NCBI GenBank assembly: GCA_963707575.1
Contig: OY970171.1
Span: 2,046,001 to 2,110,000, forward strand
Reading direction: 5' to 3'
Source of the DNA: Gaiellasilicea sp963707575
GTDB taxonomy: Bacteria; Actinomycetota; Thermoleophilia; Gaiellales; Gaiellaceae
DNA length: 64,000 nucleotides
Numbering within the stretch: the first letter of the stretch is position 1; each line of letters opens with the position of its first letter. Made by a program: the position numbers and the translations under genes. The notes beneath the pieces are model-generated. The model ran no database searches and had not been told where the DNA came from. It saw only the letters and a list, made by a program, of their open reading frames with translations. Shown here one piece after another: positions 15,444 to 22,928 of the stretch.

Positions 15444-16325
15444 ATGACTGCGGAGGTCATCGGTCGAGTGCCGCGCGTTGCGCTGATCGTGGTTGTGCTC
15501 GGACTGGGCACGGCGACGCTCACGCTTGCCGCGAACTCGACGGCCCCTGCGACCCCGCCCGCGGTCGTCGCGCCCGCCGCGCCCCAGGAGCTCGTCGTCC
15601 CCGACGTGCGCCGGCAGGCCTACGTGTTCGCGAAGGGCTCGCTCGAGCAGGACGGGTTTGCGTGGCGCGTCGAGGGCGGTGTCCCAGGCTACGCCGCGAA
15701 CATCGTGGTCGCCCAGACCCCGGCGCCCGGCGCCCGGGTGGTCGCCCACGGCAATCCGATCGTCGTCCTCCGTCTCGAACGAAACGGTGCCTACGTGCAG
15801 GAGGGCACACCTGAGAACGCGGCGCCGTACCCGGGCACGCCGGCCCGCCTCGTGGGATCGAAGCCCGCGGCGAAGCAGAAGGTTCCGTCGAAGCCGGCCG
15901 CGAAGCCGGCACGCACGATCGCCGCCAAGTCTGCTCCGAAGGCAGCGAAGCCCGCGCCGGCGAAGACGAAGCCGGCAGTGCAGGCACAGTCTTCCGCCAA
16001 GGCCGCGGCGAAGCGCAGCCCTGCATTCACGGTCGCAGGCGCACCAGCCGAGCCGCTCGACGAGATCGCGCTCCCCGTCCGCGCGCGGCAGCTCGCCGCC
16101 TGGGTCGAGGCGCACCCTCGCAAGACGCGTAAGAACGTGAACCACTGGCTCTACCAGCACAGCTGGATCGTCACGGGCGCCGGCTTCGGCTGGTCGGGCG
16201 GCGAGGCCGCCCTGCGAACGCTGCTCGCCGTCGACGCGCGGGTCCAGGAGCTGTGGGGAATCGGAGCGGAAAGCCGGCGAGTCGCCCGCCGCGCCCTCGC
16301 TGAGGTCGAGGCGAGCTCGAAGTGA
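15444..16325 (+). CDS. Membrane-anchored PASTA-domain protein with Ala/Lys/Pro linker
   Basis: 293 residues. Transmembrane segment at about 9-30, then one PASTA-like domain (about 48-112: ELVVPDVRRQAYVFAKGSLEQ, then GFAWRVEG and VVAQTPAPGARV). Residues about 135-195 are a low-complexity A/K/P linker like a wall-spanning segment. The C-terminal region (about 205-293: LPVRARQLAAWVEAHPRKTRKN, then VNHWLYQ) is helical and not recognised. No kinase domain is present, unlike PknB. PASTA domains bind muropeptides or wall, so a role in locating the pilus at the wall is plausible. Its stop overlaps the next start (GTGA). Confidence 0.75.
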   Translation: MTAEVIGRVPRVALIVVVLGLGTATLTLAANSTAPATPPAVVAPAAPQELVVPDVRRQAYVFAKGSLEQDGFAWRVEGGVPGYAANIVVAQTPAPGARVVAHGNPIVVLRLERNGAYVQEGTPENAAPYPGTPARLVGSKPAAKQKVPSKPAAKPARTIAAKSAPKAAKPAPAKTKPAVQAQSSAKAAAKRSPAFTVAGAPAEPLDEIALPVRARQLAAWVEAHPRKTRKNVNHWLYQHSWIVTGAGFGWSGGEAALRTLLAVDARVQELWGIGAESRRVARRALAEVEASSK

Positions 16326-16876
16326 ACCGGCTGTTGGGGCGGCTCCAGCTCTTGCGGAACGAGCGTGGCTACACGCTCACGGAGCTGGTCACGAGCATGG
16401 CGATCCTCATGACCGTGATGGGTGCGCTCACAGCACTGCTGGTGTCCGGGACCAATGCGGAGGTCGAGATGAACAAGCGTTTTCAGGCACAGACGGAGGC
16501 ACGGTTGGGACTGGACAGGCTTCGGCGTGAGATCCACTGCTCGAGCGACGCGACCCCGGCCGGGGTGTCGTCCTCGGTCACGCTCAACACGACCACCTGT
16601 CCGACCGCGGGCGGAACCAGCGTCACGTGGTGCACGGTCGCGAACGGCACCGGTCGCTACGGGCTGTGGCGCTACCTGGGCGCAACCTGCAGCGGAACGG
16701 GCCTCAGGGTCGCCGACCACCTGACGACGGCGAACGCCTTCAACTATCTCTCGACCTCCGGCAGCCTGAGGAAGCTCGGCGTCACGCTCGCGGTCAACCT
16801 GACGCCGTCGAAGCCCTCGCGTGTCTATACGCTCGAAGACGAGATCGTGCTGCGGAACAGCACGCGAACCGCATGA
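16322..16876 (+). CDS. Type IV pilin-like minor subunit (PilW/ComGF-like)
   Basis: 184 residues from a GTG that overlaps the previous stop. The prepilin signal is RG|YTLTELVTSMAILMTVMGAL: a basic leader of about 16 residues, a PilD cleavage site after Gly, Glu at +5 of the mature protein and a hydrophobic helix. The globular part has four to five cysteines, suggesting disulfides. The size and position suit a minor pilin that primes assembly. Followed with ATGA overlap by the PilX-like gene. Confidence 0.82.
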   Translation: MNRLLGRLQLLRNERGYTLTELVTSMAILMTVMGALTALLVSGTNAEVEMNKRFQAQTEARLGLDRLRREIHCSSDATPAGVSSSVTLNTTTCPTAGGTSVTWCTVANGTGRYGLWRYLGATCSGTGLRVADHLTTANAFNYLSTSGSLRKLGVTLAVNLTPSKPSRVYTLEDEIVLRNSTRTA

Positions 16877-18384
16877 GCGCGCTGTTGAGGCGGCTGCGCG
16901 GAGAGAGCGGCCTGGCGCTGCCGCTCGCCCTCGGCGTGATGGTCGTCACCGGGATGATGGTCGTCTCGATCGTCGAGTACACGAGTTCGAGCGGACGCAC
17001 CGCCAACCTCGGCAAGGCCGGCATGAGTGCGGAAGCGCTCGCCGAAGCTGGTCTCGCCAACGCGTTCGCGGTGCTGAACAACGACGCGAACAACCCGGCC
17101 GAGCCGACGCTGCTCAGCTGCGATGCGGCGGGGACGACCTGCACCCCGGTCGTCTCGACGTATGAGAGTGGGACGGCCACGTGGTCCGGCGCGCTGAACG
17201 CGCTGACCTCGACCTGGCTGATCACCTCCGTCGGTGAGGTCTTCAACCCGACCGGGGGGGCACCCGTCCAGAAGACACTGACCGCCCGGGTGCCGCTCGT
17301 ATCCGTCGTCGGCCCGCCGAACGCGGCGGTCTGGAACTACCTCTATTCGACGCGCGAGCCCGGTGCAGGGTGCGACGTCAACGTGTCGGGCACGAACGTG
17401 ATCATCGATATCCCGCTGTACGTCCGTGGGGATCTCTGTCTCACCGGGACGAACGTCGAGATCGACGAGCGCGGTGAGGGCCAGACGCCGGCGCCCCAGC
17501 CCATCGATCTGCGCGTCGGCGGCAAGCTCGTCTTCACCGGCACGCATGCGACCGTCGGGAAGTCGACCGACTACATCACGAGTGCCGCCGTCGCCGGCGG
17601 CTGTGCGACCTCGATCGGCGGCGCTGGACAGACGTGTGCCAACCCGCCGTTCAACTGGTACGTGACGACGACGAGTGCGTTCGAGGAGATCGAGGCACCG
17701 ACGGTGGACTATGCGAGCTGGTTCGCCGCCAACGACACGATCAACTCGACCTCGACCGTTGCCGGCCAGGACGGCGACTGCGACGTCCGCAGCGGCTCGC
17801 CGCCGGTCATCAACCCGGACACGCTGCTCGACGGGGACGCGGGTACGGTCAACCTCACGGGCTCGGCCTACACGTGTCGCAAGACCGCCGACGGCACGGC
17901 CGGCGGCACCGTCGTCGCGGAGCTTTCCTGGGACGGCTCCTCCGTCCTCACGATCAAGGGCGCGATCATGGTCGACGGCAACGTCACGATGGACGACTCC
18001 AACGCGACGTACCAGGGCATGGCCACGATCTATGCCAACGGGGCGTTCACGTTGAGCGGGTCGAACGCGAAGATGTGCGCCAACACGACATGTGACTTCA
18101 CCACCTGGAACCCGAACACCGAGATGCTGATCATGGTCGCGACGTCGGTGAACCTCACGGGTTCGAACTCGAAGTGGCAGGGCGGTCTCTTCTGCAATCC
18201 GACCGCCACCGCCGTGCTGAACGGCACCAACGTCGAGCTCCAGGGCCCCGTCATCTGCGGCACGTTCACGTTCGGCACGAACACGGCCTTCAAGCCGCTG
18301 CCGGGGATCACGAACCTGCCGATCGGCGCGCCTGTTGAGCCCAACGTCAGCATCGGCCCGGGCACGCCGATCTATGGCGGCTGA
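16873..18384 (+). CDS. PilX-like pilus protein with large repetitive C-terminal domain
   Basis: 503 residues. The N-terminus RGESGLALPLALGVMVVTG resembles the PilX N-terminal domain, with an E-S-G-L-A-L helix that can join pilus subunits. The remaining 430 residues are Thr/Asn/Gly-rich and hold recurring short motifs: SGTNVIID, TGTNVEID, TGTHATVG, SGSNAKM, TGSNSKW, NGTNVELQ and FGTNTAF. They are spaced as in a beta-helix or bactofilin-like polymer fold. Cysteine pairs occur throughout. It probably sits at the pilus tip as an adhesin-like minor pilin. Last gene of the unit, ATGA-coupled upstream. Confidence 0.75.
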   Translation: MSALLRRLRGESGLALPLALGVMVVTGMMVVSIVEYTSSSGRTANLGKAGMSAEALAEAGLANAFAVLNNDANNPAEPTLLSCDAAGTTCTPVVSTYESGTATWSGALNALTSTWLITSVGEVFNPTGGAPVQKTLTARVPLVSVVGPPNAAVWNYLYSTREPGAGCDVNVSGTNVIIDIPLYVRGDLCLTGTNVEIDERGEGQTPAPQPIDLRVGGKLVFTGTHATVGKSTDYITSAAVAGGCATSIGGAGQTCANPPFNWYVTTTSAFEEIEAPTVDYASWFAANDTINSTSTVAGQDGDCDVRSGSPPVINPDTLLDGDAGTVNLTGSAYTCRKTADGTAGGTVVAELSWDGSSVLTIKGAIMVDGNVTMDDSNATYQGMATIYANGAFTLSGSNAKMCANTTCDFTTWNPNTEMLIMVATSVNLTGSNSKWQGGLFCNPTATAVLNGTNVELQGPVICGTFTFGTNTAFKPLPGITNLPIGAPVEPNVSIGPGTPIYGG

Positions 18385-18408
18385 GCGCCGGGCCGGGCGG
18401 CTTCGGAC

Positions 18409-18436
18409 TCAACTTCGCGACGCGCCGTGCCGATGG
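18409..18436 (+). promoter_or_regulatory. FliA/WhiG-type promoter before pilD
   Basis: TCAA (18409-18412), 16 bases, GCCGATGG (18429-18436). An ATG of a micro-ORF follows after eight bases; the pilD ATG is 40 bases downstream. Confidence 0.7.
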
Positions 18437-18444
18437 AAGCGCTG

Positions 18445-18480
18445 ATGTCCGGAATCGACTCGAACGACGTGGTCCGATGA
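18445..18480 (+). CDS. 11-codon leaderless micro-ORF coupled to pilD
   Basis: ATG at 18445 encodes MSGIDSNDVVR and its TGA (18478-18480) overlaps the pilD ATG (ATGA). The ATG is eight bases after the -10 element, the spacing seen for other leaderless starts of this locus. pilD itself has no ribosome binding site. The micro-ORF may therefore recruit ribosomes and hand them to pilD by termination-reinitiation. Too short for codon statistics. Confidence 0.4.
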   Translation: MSGIDSNDVVR

Positions 18481-19223
18481 GCGTCGCGCTCGCCGCTGTG
18501 GCCTTCGCGCCCGGGCTCGCGATCGGGAGCTTCCTCAACGTCGTTGCGGCCCGCGTCCCGCTCAAGCGCTCGATCGTGTCGCCGAACTCGGCGTGCATGA
18601 GCTGCGGCCAGGAGGTGGCGTGGTACGACAACCTGCCGGTCGTCTCCTACCTCGCGCTTCGGGGCCGCTGCCGCGGCTGCGGCACGGGCATCGGCTGGGT
18701 CTACCCGGCCGTCGAGCTGCTGACGGCGCTGCTGATCGCGGCCTGCTTCTTCGCCTTCGGCTGGAGCGGCGAGGCGTTCGTGGCGGCGTTCTTCTGCGCC
18801 GTCCTCGTGGCCATCTCCGCGACCGACCTCTCGCACCGGATCGTGCCCAACGTGATCGTGCTGCCGGCGGCCGCGATCGTGCTCGTCGCGCAGACGGCGC
18901 TCGAGCCGAGCGTGGAATGGCTGCTCGGTGCCTTCGGCGCCTCGTTCTTCCTCTTTCTCGCTGCCCTGGCGTATCCGAAGGGCATGGGCATGGGGGATGT
19001 CAAGCTCGCGCTCCTGCTCGGCGCGATGCTCGGCCGGACCGTCCCCGTCGGCCTGATGCTGGGGATGCTCGCCGCGCTCGTGCCGTCGGTCGTGCTCCTG
19101 GCCCGGCACGGCGGCGCAGCACGGAAGATGGCCATCCCGTTCGCGCCCTTCCTTTCCTTCGGCGCCATCGTCGCGCTCTTCTTCGGCGACCGCCTGCTCG
19201 ACGCGTACCTGACGCTGCTCTGA
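18477..19223 (+). CDS. pilD: Prepilin peptidase / N-methyltransferase PilD (A24A)
   Basis: 248 residues, polytopic membrane protein. The N-terminal domain has GSFLNVVAARVP and the zinc-binding cysteines CMSCGQ...CRGCG (about 40-65), as in bifunctional enzymes that cleave and N-methylate pilins. Catalytic aspartates of the aspartic peptidase are in TDLSHRIVPN (about 118-127) and GMGMGDVKL (about 170-178). It processes the pilins at 16322, 22310, 28437 and possibly 16873. Full length and intact. Start by ATGA overlap with the micro-ORF. Confidence 0.93.
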   Translation: MSVALAAVAFAPGLAIGSFLNVVAARVPLKRSIVSPNSACMSCGQEVAWYDNLPVVSYLALRGRCRGCGTGIGWVYPAVELLTALLIAACFFAFGWSGEAFVAAFFCAVLVAISATDLSHRIVPNVIVLPAAAIVLVAQTALEPSVEWLLGAFGASFFLFLAALAYPKGMGMGDVKLALLLGAMLGRTVPVGLMLGMLAALVPSVVLLARHGGAARKMAIPFAPFLSFGAIVALFFGDRLLDAYLTLL

Positions 19224-19324
19224 GCCGCGGCCCGTAAGGTCGCCGCCACCGTCCCTCGTTCGAGGGAAGAAACGAGGAGCCCGCAAGCTCGCCTCGAACC
19301 CTTGAGCCCCCTTGGCTGCAGCGA

Positions 19325-19352
19325 TCAAGGGAACGGGTCTGCCTGCCGATAA
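19325..19352 (+). promoter_or_regulatory. FliA/WhiG-type promoter of pilB
   Basis: TCAA (19325-19328), 16 bases, GCCGATAA (19345-19352). The -10 is a perfect match to the sigma-28/WhiG consensus. ATG 14 bases further on. Confidence 0.85.
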
Positions 19353-19366
19353 CTCGAACGAGGGAT

Positions 19367-21166
19367 ATGGACAACGAGCGTCCGCCCAGCCTGCGCACCG
19401 TCGGTTCGACCGGCGAGGAGACGACCGCCTCAACGGGCGGCGACCGCCTCGGCACGCCGTTCGCCGTCAACGAGACCGCCGAGCTCGTCGTCGATCTCCT
19501 CTCCGCCACCGGCCTCGTCGCTCCCGACAAGCTCGCACTCGTGCGCGGCCGCACAGGACGCGGCTCGCTCGCGCAGGCAATCGTCGACGAAGGCGTCGCA
19601 CCGCCCGAGGGCGTCGCGCGCACGCTCGCGCTTCGCCACCAGGTGCCATACGTCGATCTCGCCCTCTCCGGGATCGACAAGGAGGCTGCGTCGCTCATTC
19701 CTCTGCACGTGCTCGAGCGCGTCGTCGCGATCCCCTACGCGATCGATGGGCAGACCCTGCGGGTGGCGCTCGCCGATCCCGGCAACCTCCACGGCCTCGA
19801 CGAGCTCAGGCTCGCCACGCGTCACTCCCTCGACCTCGGCGTGGCTTCGCGCGACGACATCCTCGTCGAGCTCAAGCGGATGGCTCGCGCCTCGGAGGCC
19901 TTCGGCGCGCGCGCCGTGCTCGAGGAGGCCGAGGAGAGCCTCGACCAACAGGAGGACGACGCCGACGACCTCGAGGCCGACGACGGCATCTCGGACGCGC
20001 CGCTCGTCCGCCTCGTCAACTCCGTCATCTTCCAGGCGGCCGAAGACGGCGCCTCGGACGTCCACTTCGAGCCTCAGGAGGACGCGCTGGTCGTGCGGTT
20101 CCGTGTCGACGGCGTGCTCCAGGAAGTGCAGCGGATCCCCAAGCGGATGACGCCGGGCGTGACCACACGCCTGAAGGTGCTCGCGAAGCTCGACATCGCC
20201 GAGCGGCGCAAGCCGCAGGACGGCCGCATCTCGCTGAACGCCGCGGCGGCCGGCCGCATGCTCGACATCCGCGTCGCGACGCTGCCCACGGTCGAGGGGG
20301 AGAAGGTCGTGATGCGCCTCCTGGACAAGTCCCGGCGCGCACCGACGCTCGAGGAGCTCGGCCTCTCAGATGCGATGCGCGACCAGCTGGCGGACATCAT
20401 CTCCAAGCCGACGGGCGCGCTCCTCGTGACCGGGCCGACCGGATCGGGCAAGTCGACGACCCTGTACGCGAGCCTGACGCAGATCAACCGCTCCGAGATC
20501 AACATCATCACGGTCGAGGATCCGGTCGAGTACCGGCTTGCCGGCGTCAACCAGGTGCAGATCAACCAGCGCGCCGGCTTGACGTTCGCGAGTGCGCTGC
20601 GCTCGATCCTCCGCTCCGACCCCGATGTCGTCATGGTCGGCGAGATCCGCGACGGCGAGACCGCCAAGATCTCCATCGAGGCCGCTCTCACCGGTCACTT
20701 CGTGCTCTCCACCCTGCACACGAACGATGCCCCGAGCACGATCACACGCCTGAACGAGATGGGCGTCGAGCCCTTCCTCACGGGCGCCGCGGTCACGGGC
20801 GTGATCGCGCAGCGCCTCGCGCGCAAGCTCTGCTCCCACTGCTGCGAGATGTACCAGCCCTCGGTGGACGAGCTGCTGCAGTCGCGCGTTTCGCCCGACG
20901 TGGCGATGGCCTCCGACGGGATGGCGTTCTACCGCAAGCGCGGCTGCCCGCGCTGCAGCCAGACCGGCTACAAGGGCCGCGTCGGCATCTACCAGCTGCT
21001 GACGATGACCGAGTCGATCGCGCAGCTCGCCGTCGCCCGCGCCAGCCGAGACGAGATCGAGCGCGCTGCGCTCGCCGGCGGGATGAAGACCCTCTGGGAC
21101 GACGGGCTCTCGAAGGTCGCCGCCGGCCTCACGTCGGTCGAAGAGCTCGCGCGAATCCTGGTCTGA
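19367..21166 (+). CDS. pilB: Type IV pilus extension ATPase PilB (GspE/MshE family)
   Basis: 599 residues. Cytoplasmic hexameric ATPase that powers pilin polymerisation. The N-terminal T2SSE_N/MshEN-like domain (about 40-170, with TLALRHQVPYVDL and LRVALADPGN) resembles the c-di-GMP-binding type, although a full MshEN tandem motif is not evident. After an acidic linker (185-208) come GASDVHFEPQ, Walker A GPTGSGKS (356-363), Asp box TVEDPVEY (382-389), Walker B VMVGEIRD (422-429) and His box GHFVLSTLHT (443-452). The metal-binding cysteines are CSHC (489-492) and CPRC (527-530). Monocistronic behind its own promoter, with a terminator downstream. Confidence 0.94.
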   Translation: MDNERPPSLRTVGSTGEETTASTGGDRLGTPFAVNETAELVVDLLSATGLVAPDKLALVRGRTGRGSLAQAIVDEGVAPPEGVARTLALRHQVPYVDLALSGIDKEAASLIPLHVLERVVAIPYAIDGQTLRVALADPGNLHGLDELRLATRHSLDLGVASRDDILVELKRMARASEAFGARAVLEEAEESLDQQEDDADDLEADDGISDAPLVRLVNSVIFQAAEDGASDVHFEPQEDALVVRFRVDGVLQEVQRIPKRMTPGVTTRLKVLAKLDIAERRKPQDGRISLNAAAAGRMLDIRVATLPTVEGEKVVMRLLDKSRRAPTLEELGLSDAMRDQLADIISKPTGALLVTGPTGSGKSTTLYASLTQINRSEINIITVEDPVEYRLAGVNQVQINQRAGLTFASALRSILRSDPDVVMVGEIRDGETAKISIEAALTGHFVLSTLHTNDAPSTITRLNEMGVEPFLTGAAVTGVIAQRLARKLCSHCCEMYQPSVDELLQSRVSPDVAMASDGMAFYRKRGCPRCSQTGYKGRVGIYQLLTMTESIAQLAVARASRDEIERAALAGGMKTLWDDGLSKVAAGLTSVEELARILV

Positions 21167-21302
21167 CCACCGCCGAGCGTCGATGTGTCGTCCCGGCCGT
21201 AGCGCGCTCATGACGCGCGGCTGAGAGTGCACGGCCGGAGGGGATAGGCCGGATGGCCAGACCCGGAGAGCCGGGCGCTCTCAGGGGCGCGAGGCCGGCG
21301 GA

Positions 21303-21319
21303 GGCGGGCTCCGCCCGCC
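21303..21319. terminator. GC-rich hairpin between pilB and the convergent gene
   Basis: GGCGGGC (21303-21309), loop TCC, GCCCGCC (21313-21319): a perfect 7-bp stem without T-tract, between two convergent units. Several weaker GC-rich inverted repeats surround it at 21200-21340. Confidence 0.5.
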
Positions 21320-21343
21320 GGGAGCCGGCCGGTCAGGGGCGCG

Positions 21344-21610
21344 CTACTGGGCCTGGACGTCGCAGCCGAGGACCATGAGGGCCTCGACTGCTTCGGTGAC
21401 GAACTGGGTGGCGCCGCGGGCGTCCGCGAAGGTGTACGGGCCGGGGCGGACCGGATCGGGCTCCGGGCCGGCTCCCGTGCGCATCGGGAAGACCTCGGCC
21501 TCGACGACGCACGAGTCGGCGTAGTCGACCGCGCGCAGGACCGCGACGGAGCGGCCGTCCTTGCGCGCGTGCCGGACGAAGAGCTCGTTGGCGGTCGCGC
21601 CTGCGCTCAC
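21344..21610 (-). CDS. Small conserved-looking protein of unknown function in the pilus locus
   Basis: 88 residues from a GTG that overlaps the upstream stop (GTGA), so translationally coupled to the thioredoxin-like gene. Predicted to be soluble with mixed alpha/beta content; contains two cysteines (DSCVVE, LGCDVQ). No family recognised. Its position in a pilus-promoter operon suggests a pilus-related role, by inference only. Confidence 0.6.
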   Translation of the reverse strand: MSAGATANELFVRHARKDGRSVAVLRAVDYADSCVVEAEVFPMRTGAGPEPDPVRPGPYTFADARGATQFVTEAVEALMVLGCDVQAQ

Positions 21611-22215
21611 GAGGAGGCGTTGGCGGCGGCCTGAGCGACCGTGTCGCGGTCGACGAACCCGCTCATCCGCAGTGCGAGCGCGCCGGGCCGCTTGACGACG
21701 AGGAGGCTCGGATCCTCGAGGGTGCCCAGCTTGGCGAGCAGCGGCTTGGCCGTCTTCTCCTCGAGCACGTTCAGGGCGACGAAGCCGGCGCCGCCGAGCG
21801 CTGCGCCGGCACGCGCCTCGTCGATGGCGAGCTGGTCGACCCGAGCGCCCGGGACATAGAGAGAGACGACGACGACTTCGTGTGAGCGCAGGGCTGCGTC
21901 GACGGCGGCGGGGAACCCGCTCGGTGCGAGGGGTGGATTCTTCGGCGGCGCTGCGGCGGCGGGACGTGGCTTCGGCTTCGCGGCAGCCTTCACGGGCGGC
22001 GCCACGGGCTTGGCCACTGCTGCCTTCGGCGCTGCGGCCTTGGGAGCTGCCGTCTTCGGCGCTGCCGGCTTCGTCCGTGCGGCCGGCGCGGCCGGCGCGG
22101 CGGCGATCGGCTCTGCCGAGCCACGCCCGAGCGTGAACATCGCGAGCGCGGCGCCGACTGCAGCGAGCGCGCCGACGAGAGCGAAGATCCGGAGCTGGGG
22201 ACTGAGCTGAGGCAT
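21607..22215 (-). CDS. Membrane-anchored protein with A/K/P linker and thioredoxin-fold-like domain
   Basis: 202 residues. One transmembrane segment (about 10-30) is followed by a long Ala/Pro/Lys linker with AAPK repeats (about 37-90). A C-terminal domain (about 100-200) contains VVVVSLYVPGARVDQLAIDE, VALNVLEEK and DPSLLVVKRPG, like a thioredoxin fold without a CxxC, so a redox function is unlikely. The architecture parallels the PASTA protein at 15444. Start: ATG at 22215, eight bases after GCCGATAA and without a ribosome binding site, so leaderless; a longer in-frame extension upstream would cross the promoter. Confidence 0.72.
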   Translation of the reverse strand: MPQLSPQLRIFALVGALAAVGAALAMFTLGRGSAEPIAAAPAAPAARTKPAAPKTAAPKAAAPKAAVAKPVAPPVKAAAKPKPRPAAAAPPKNPPLAPSGFPAAVDAALRSHEVVVVSLYVPGARVDQLAIDEARAGAALGGAGFVALNVLEEKTAKPLLAKLGTLEDPSLLVVKRPGALALRMSGFVDRDTVAQAAANASS

Positions 22216-22223
22216 CTCTTTCC

Positions 22224-22251
22224 TTATCGGCAGGGGAGGGCGGTTCTGTAG
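22224..22251 (-). promoter_or_regulatory. FliA/WhiG-type promoter (minus strand) of the thioredoxin-like gene
   Basis: On the minus strand: CTAC (22251-22248), 16 bases, GCCGATAA (22231-22224). The -10 is perfect; the -35 is weaker than in the other copies. The start codon is eight bases downstream. Confidence 0.65.
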
Positions 22252-22259
22252 GAGAACGA

Positions 22260-22287
22260 GAGAGGGCGCGGTCTCCCGCGCCCTCTC
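22260..22287 (-). terminator. Major pilin terminator, 12-bp perfect stem
   Basis: GAGAGGGCGCGG (22260-22271), loop TCTC, CCGCGCCCTCTC (22276-22287). It is about 20 bases beyond the pilin stop and just upstream of the next promoter, insulating the highly expressed pilin gene from its neighbour. Confidence 0.8.
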
Positions 22288-22309
22288 GCTTCGAGCAGCT
22301 TGCTCTGAC

Positions 22310-22702
22310 CTACGCGCAGGCGGCGTTCGTGAAGGTGCCCGGCGTCGGACGCACGACCGACCAGGTCTGACCACCGACGACGCTCTGGAGGCAGTAGGAC
22401 GTTGCCGTGAGCGTTCCGCCGACCGTCAGCGTGGCGGAGATGCCGGCGTCGACGGCCTGCATGGCGGCGACGGTCATGCCGACGTACGTGCCGTTGTCGG
22501 CGAAGTACGTCTCCGCGGCCGGGATCGCGGCCCGGATGTTGGCCTGAGCGGCCGAGTTGCTGGCCCGGGTGCGGAAGCCGAGGTACGACGGCACGGCGAT
22601 CGCCAGCAGGATGCCGATGATGATGATCACGACGAGGAGCTCGATCAGGGTGAAGCCCTTCTCGCTCCTAGCGTTCAGACGCTTCTGAATCGCTGAAATC
22701 AT
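22310..22702 (-). CDS. pilA: Major type IV pilin (PilA)
   Basis: 130 residues. Classic prepilin: a 16-residue basic leader with cleavage KG|FTLIELLVVIIIIGILLA, Glu at +5, and SYLGFRTRASNSAAQANIRAA continuing the helix. The globular part is short (about 90 residues), with a C-terminal cysteine pair (SYCLQ...NAACA) typical of a D-region disulfide. The longer in-frame start at 22753 is rejected because AAAGGAG lies nine bases before the ATG at 22702. Unlike most units of the locus it has a real leader and a strong ribosome binding site, consistent with high expression of the main subunit. Its own terminator follows. Confidence 0.93.
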   Translation of the reverse strand: MISAIQKRLNARSEKGFTLIELLVVIIIIGILLAIAVPSYLGFRTRASNSAAQANIRAAIPAAETYFADNGTYVGMTVAAMQAVDAGISATLTVGGTLTATSYCLQSVVGGQTWSVVRPTPGTFTNAACA

Positions 22703-22749
22703 GTGATGGAACTCCTTTGGGAAGAGGTGCGGTGCAAGGTGCCCACCCG

Positions 22750-22777
22750 ACATCGACGGGAGGGCGCCACCGATACA
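22750..22777 (-). promoter_or_regulatory. Weak FliA/WhiG-like promoter candidate for the major pilin
   Basis: On the minus strand: TGTA (22777-22774), 16 bases, GTCGATGT (22757-22750). One mismatch in the core GCCGAT and a poor -35, but the exact 16-base spacing is kept. A perfect inverted repeat (ATGGGT-GA-ACCCAT) lies nine bases upstream of the -35. Confidence 0.35.
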
Positions 22778-22785
22778 CCCCTCTA

Positions 22786-22799
22786 ATGGGTGAACCCAT
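22786..22799. promoter_or_regulatory. Perfect 14-base inverted repeat upstream of the major pilin
   Basis: ATGGGT (22786-22791), GA, ACCCAT (22794-22799). Its place just upstream of the candidate pilin promoter suits an activator site. It lies between the divergent pilA and pilT2 units, so it could also act on the other side. Inference from position only. Confidence 0.35.
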
Positions 22800-22892
22800 C
22801 CCCCAGGGCATCCCCCACGGTGAGGGATGCGCCCGGGACCGGCCGGAGCAGACGACCGCGCTCGCGCGCGCGAGGGCCACCCGATCCCTCAC

Positions 22893-22920
22893 TCAAGTTC
22901 CCCCCATCGAGTGCCGATAG
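22893..22920 (+). promoter_or_regulatory. FliA/WhiG-type promoter of the pilT2-pilMNO operon
   Basis: TCAA (22893-22896), 16 bases, GCCGATAG (22913-22920). The GTG start codon of the PilT gene follows after eight bases, predicting a leaderless mRNA. Confidence 0.85.
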
Positions 22921-22928
22921 CCAGCCTC

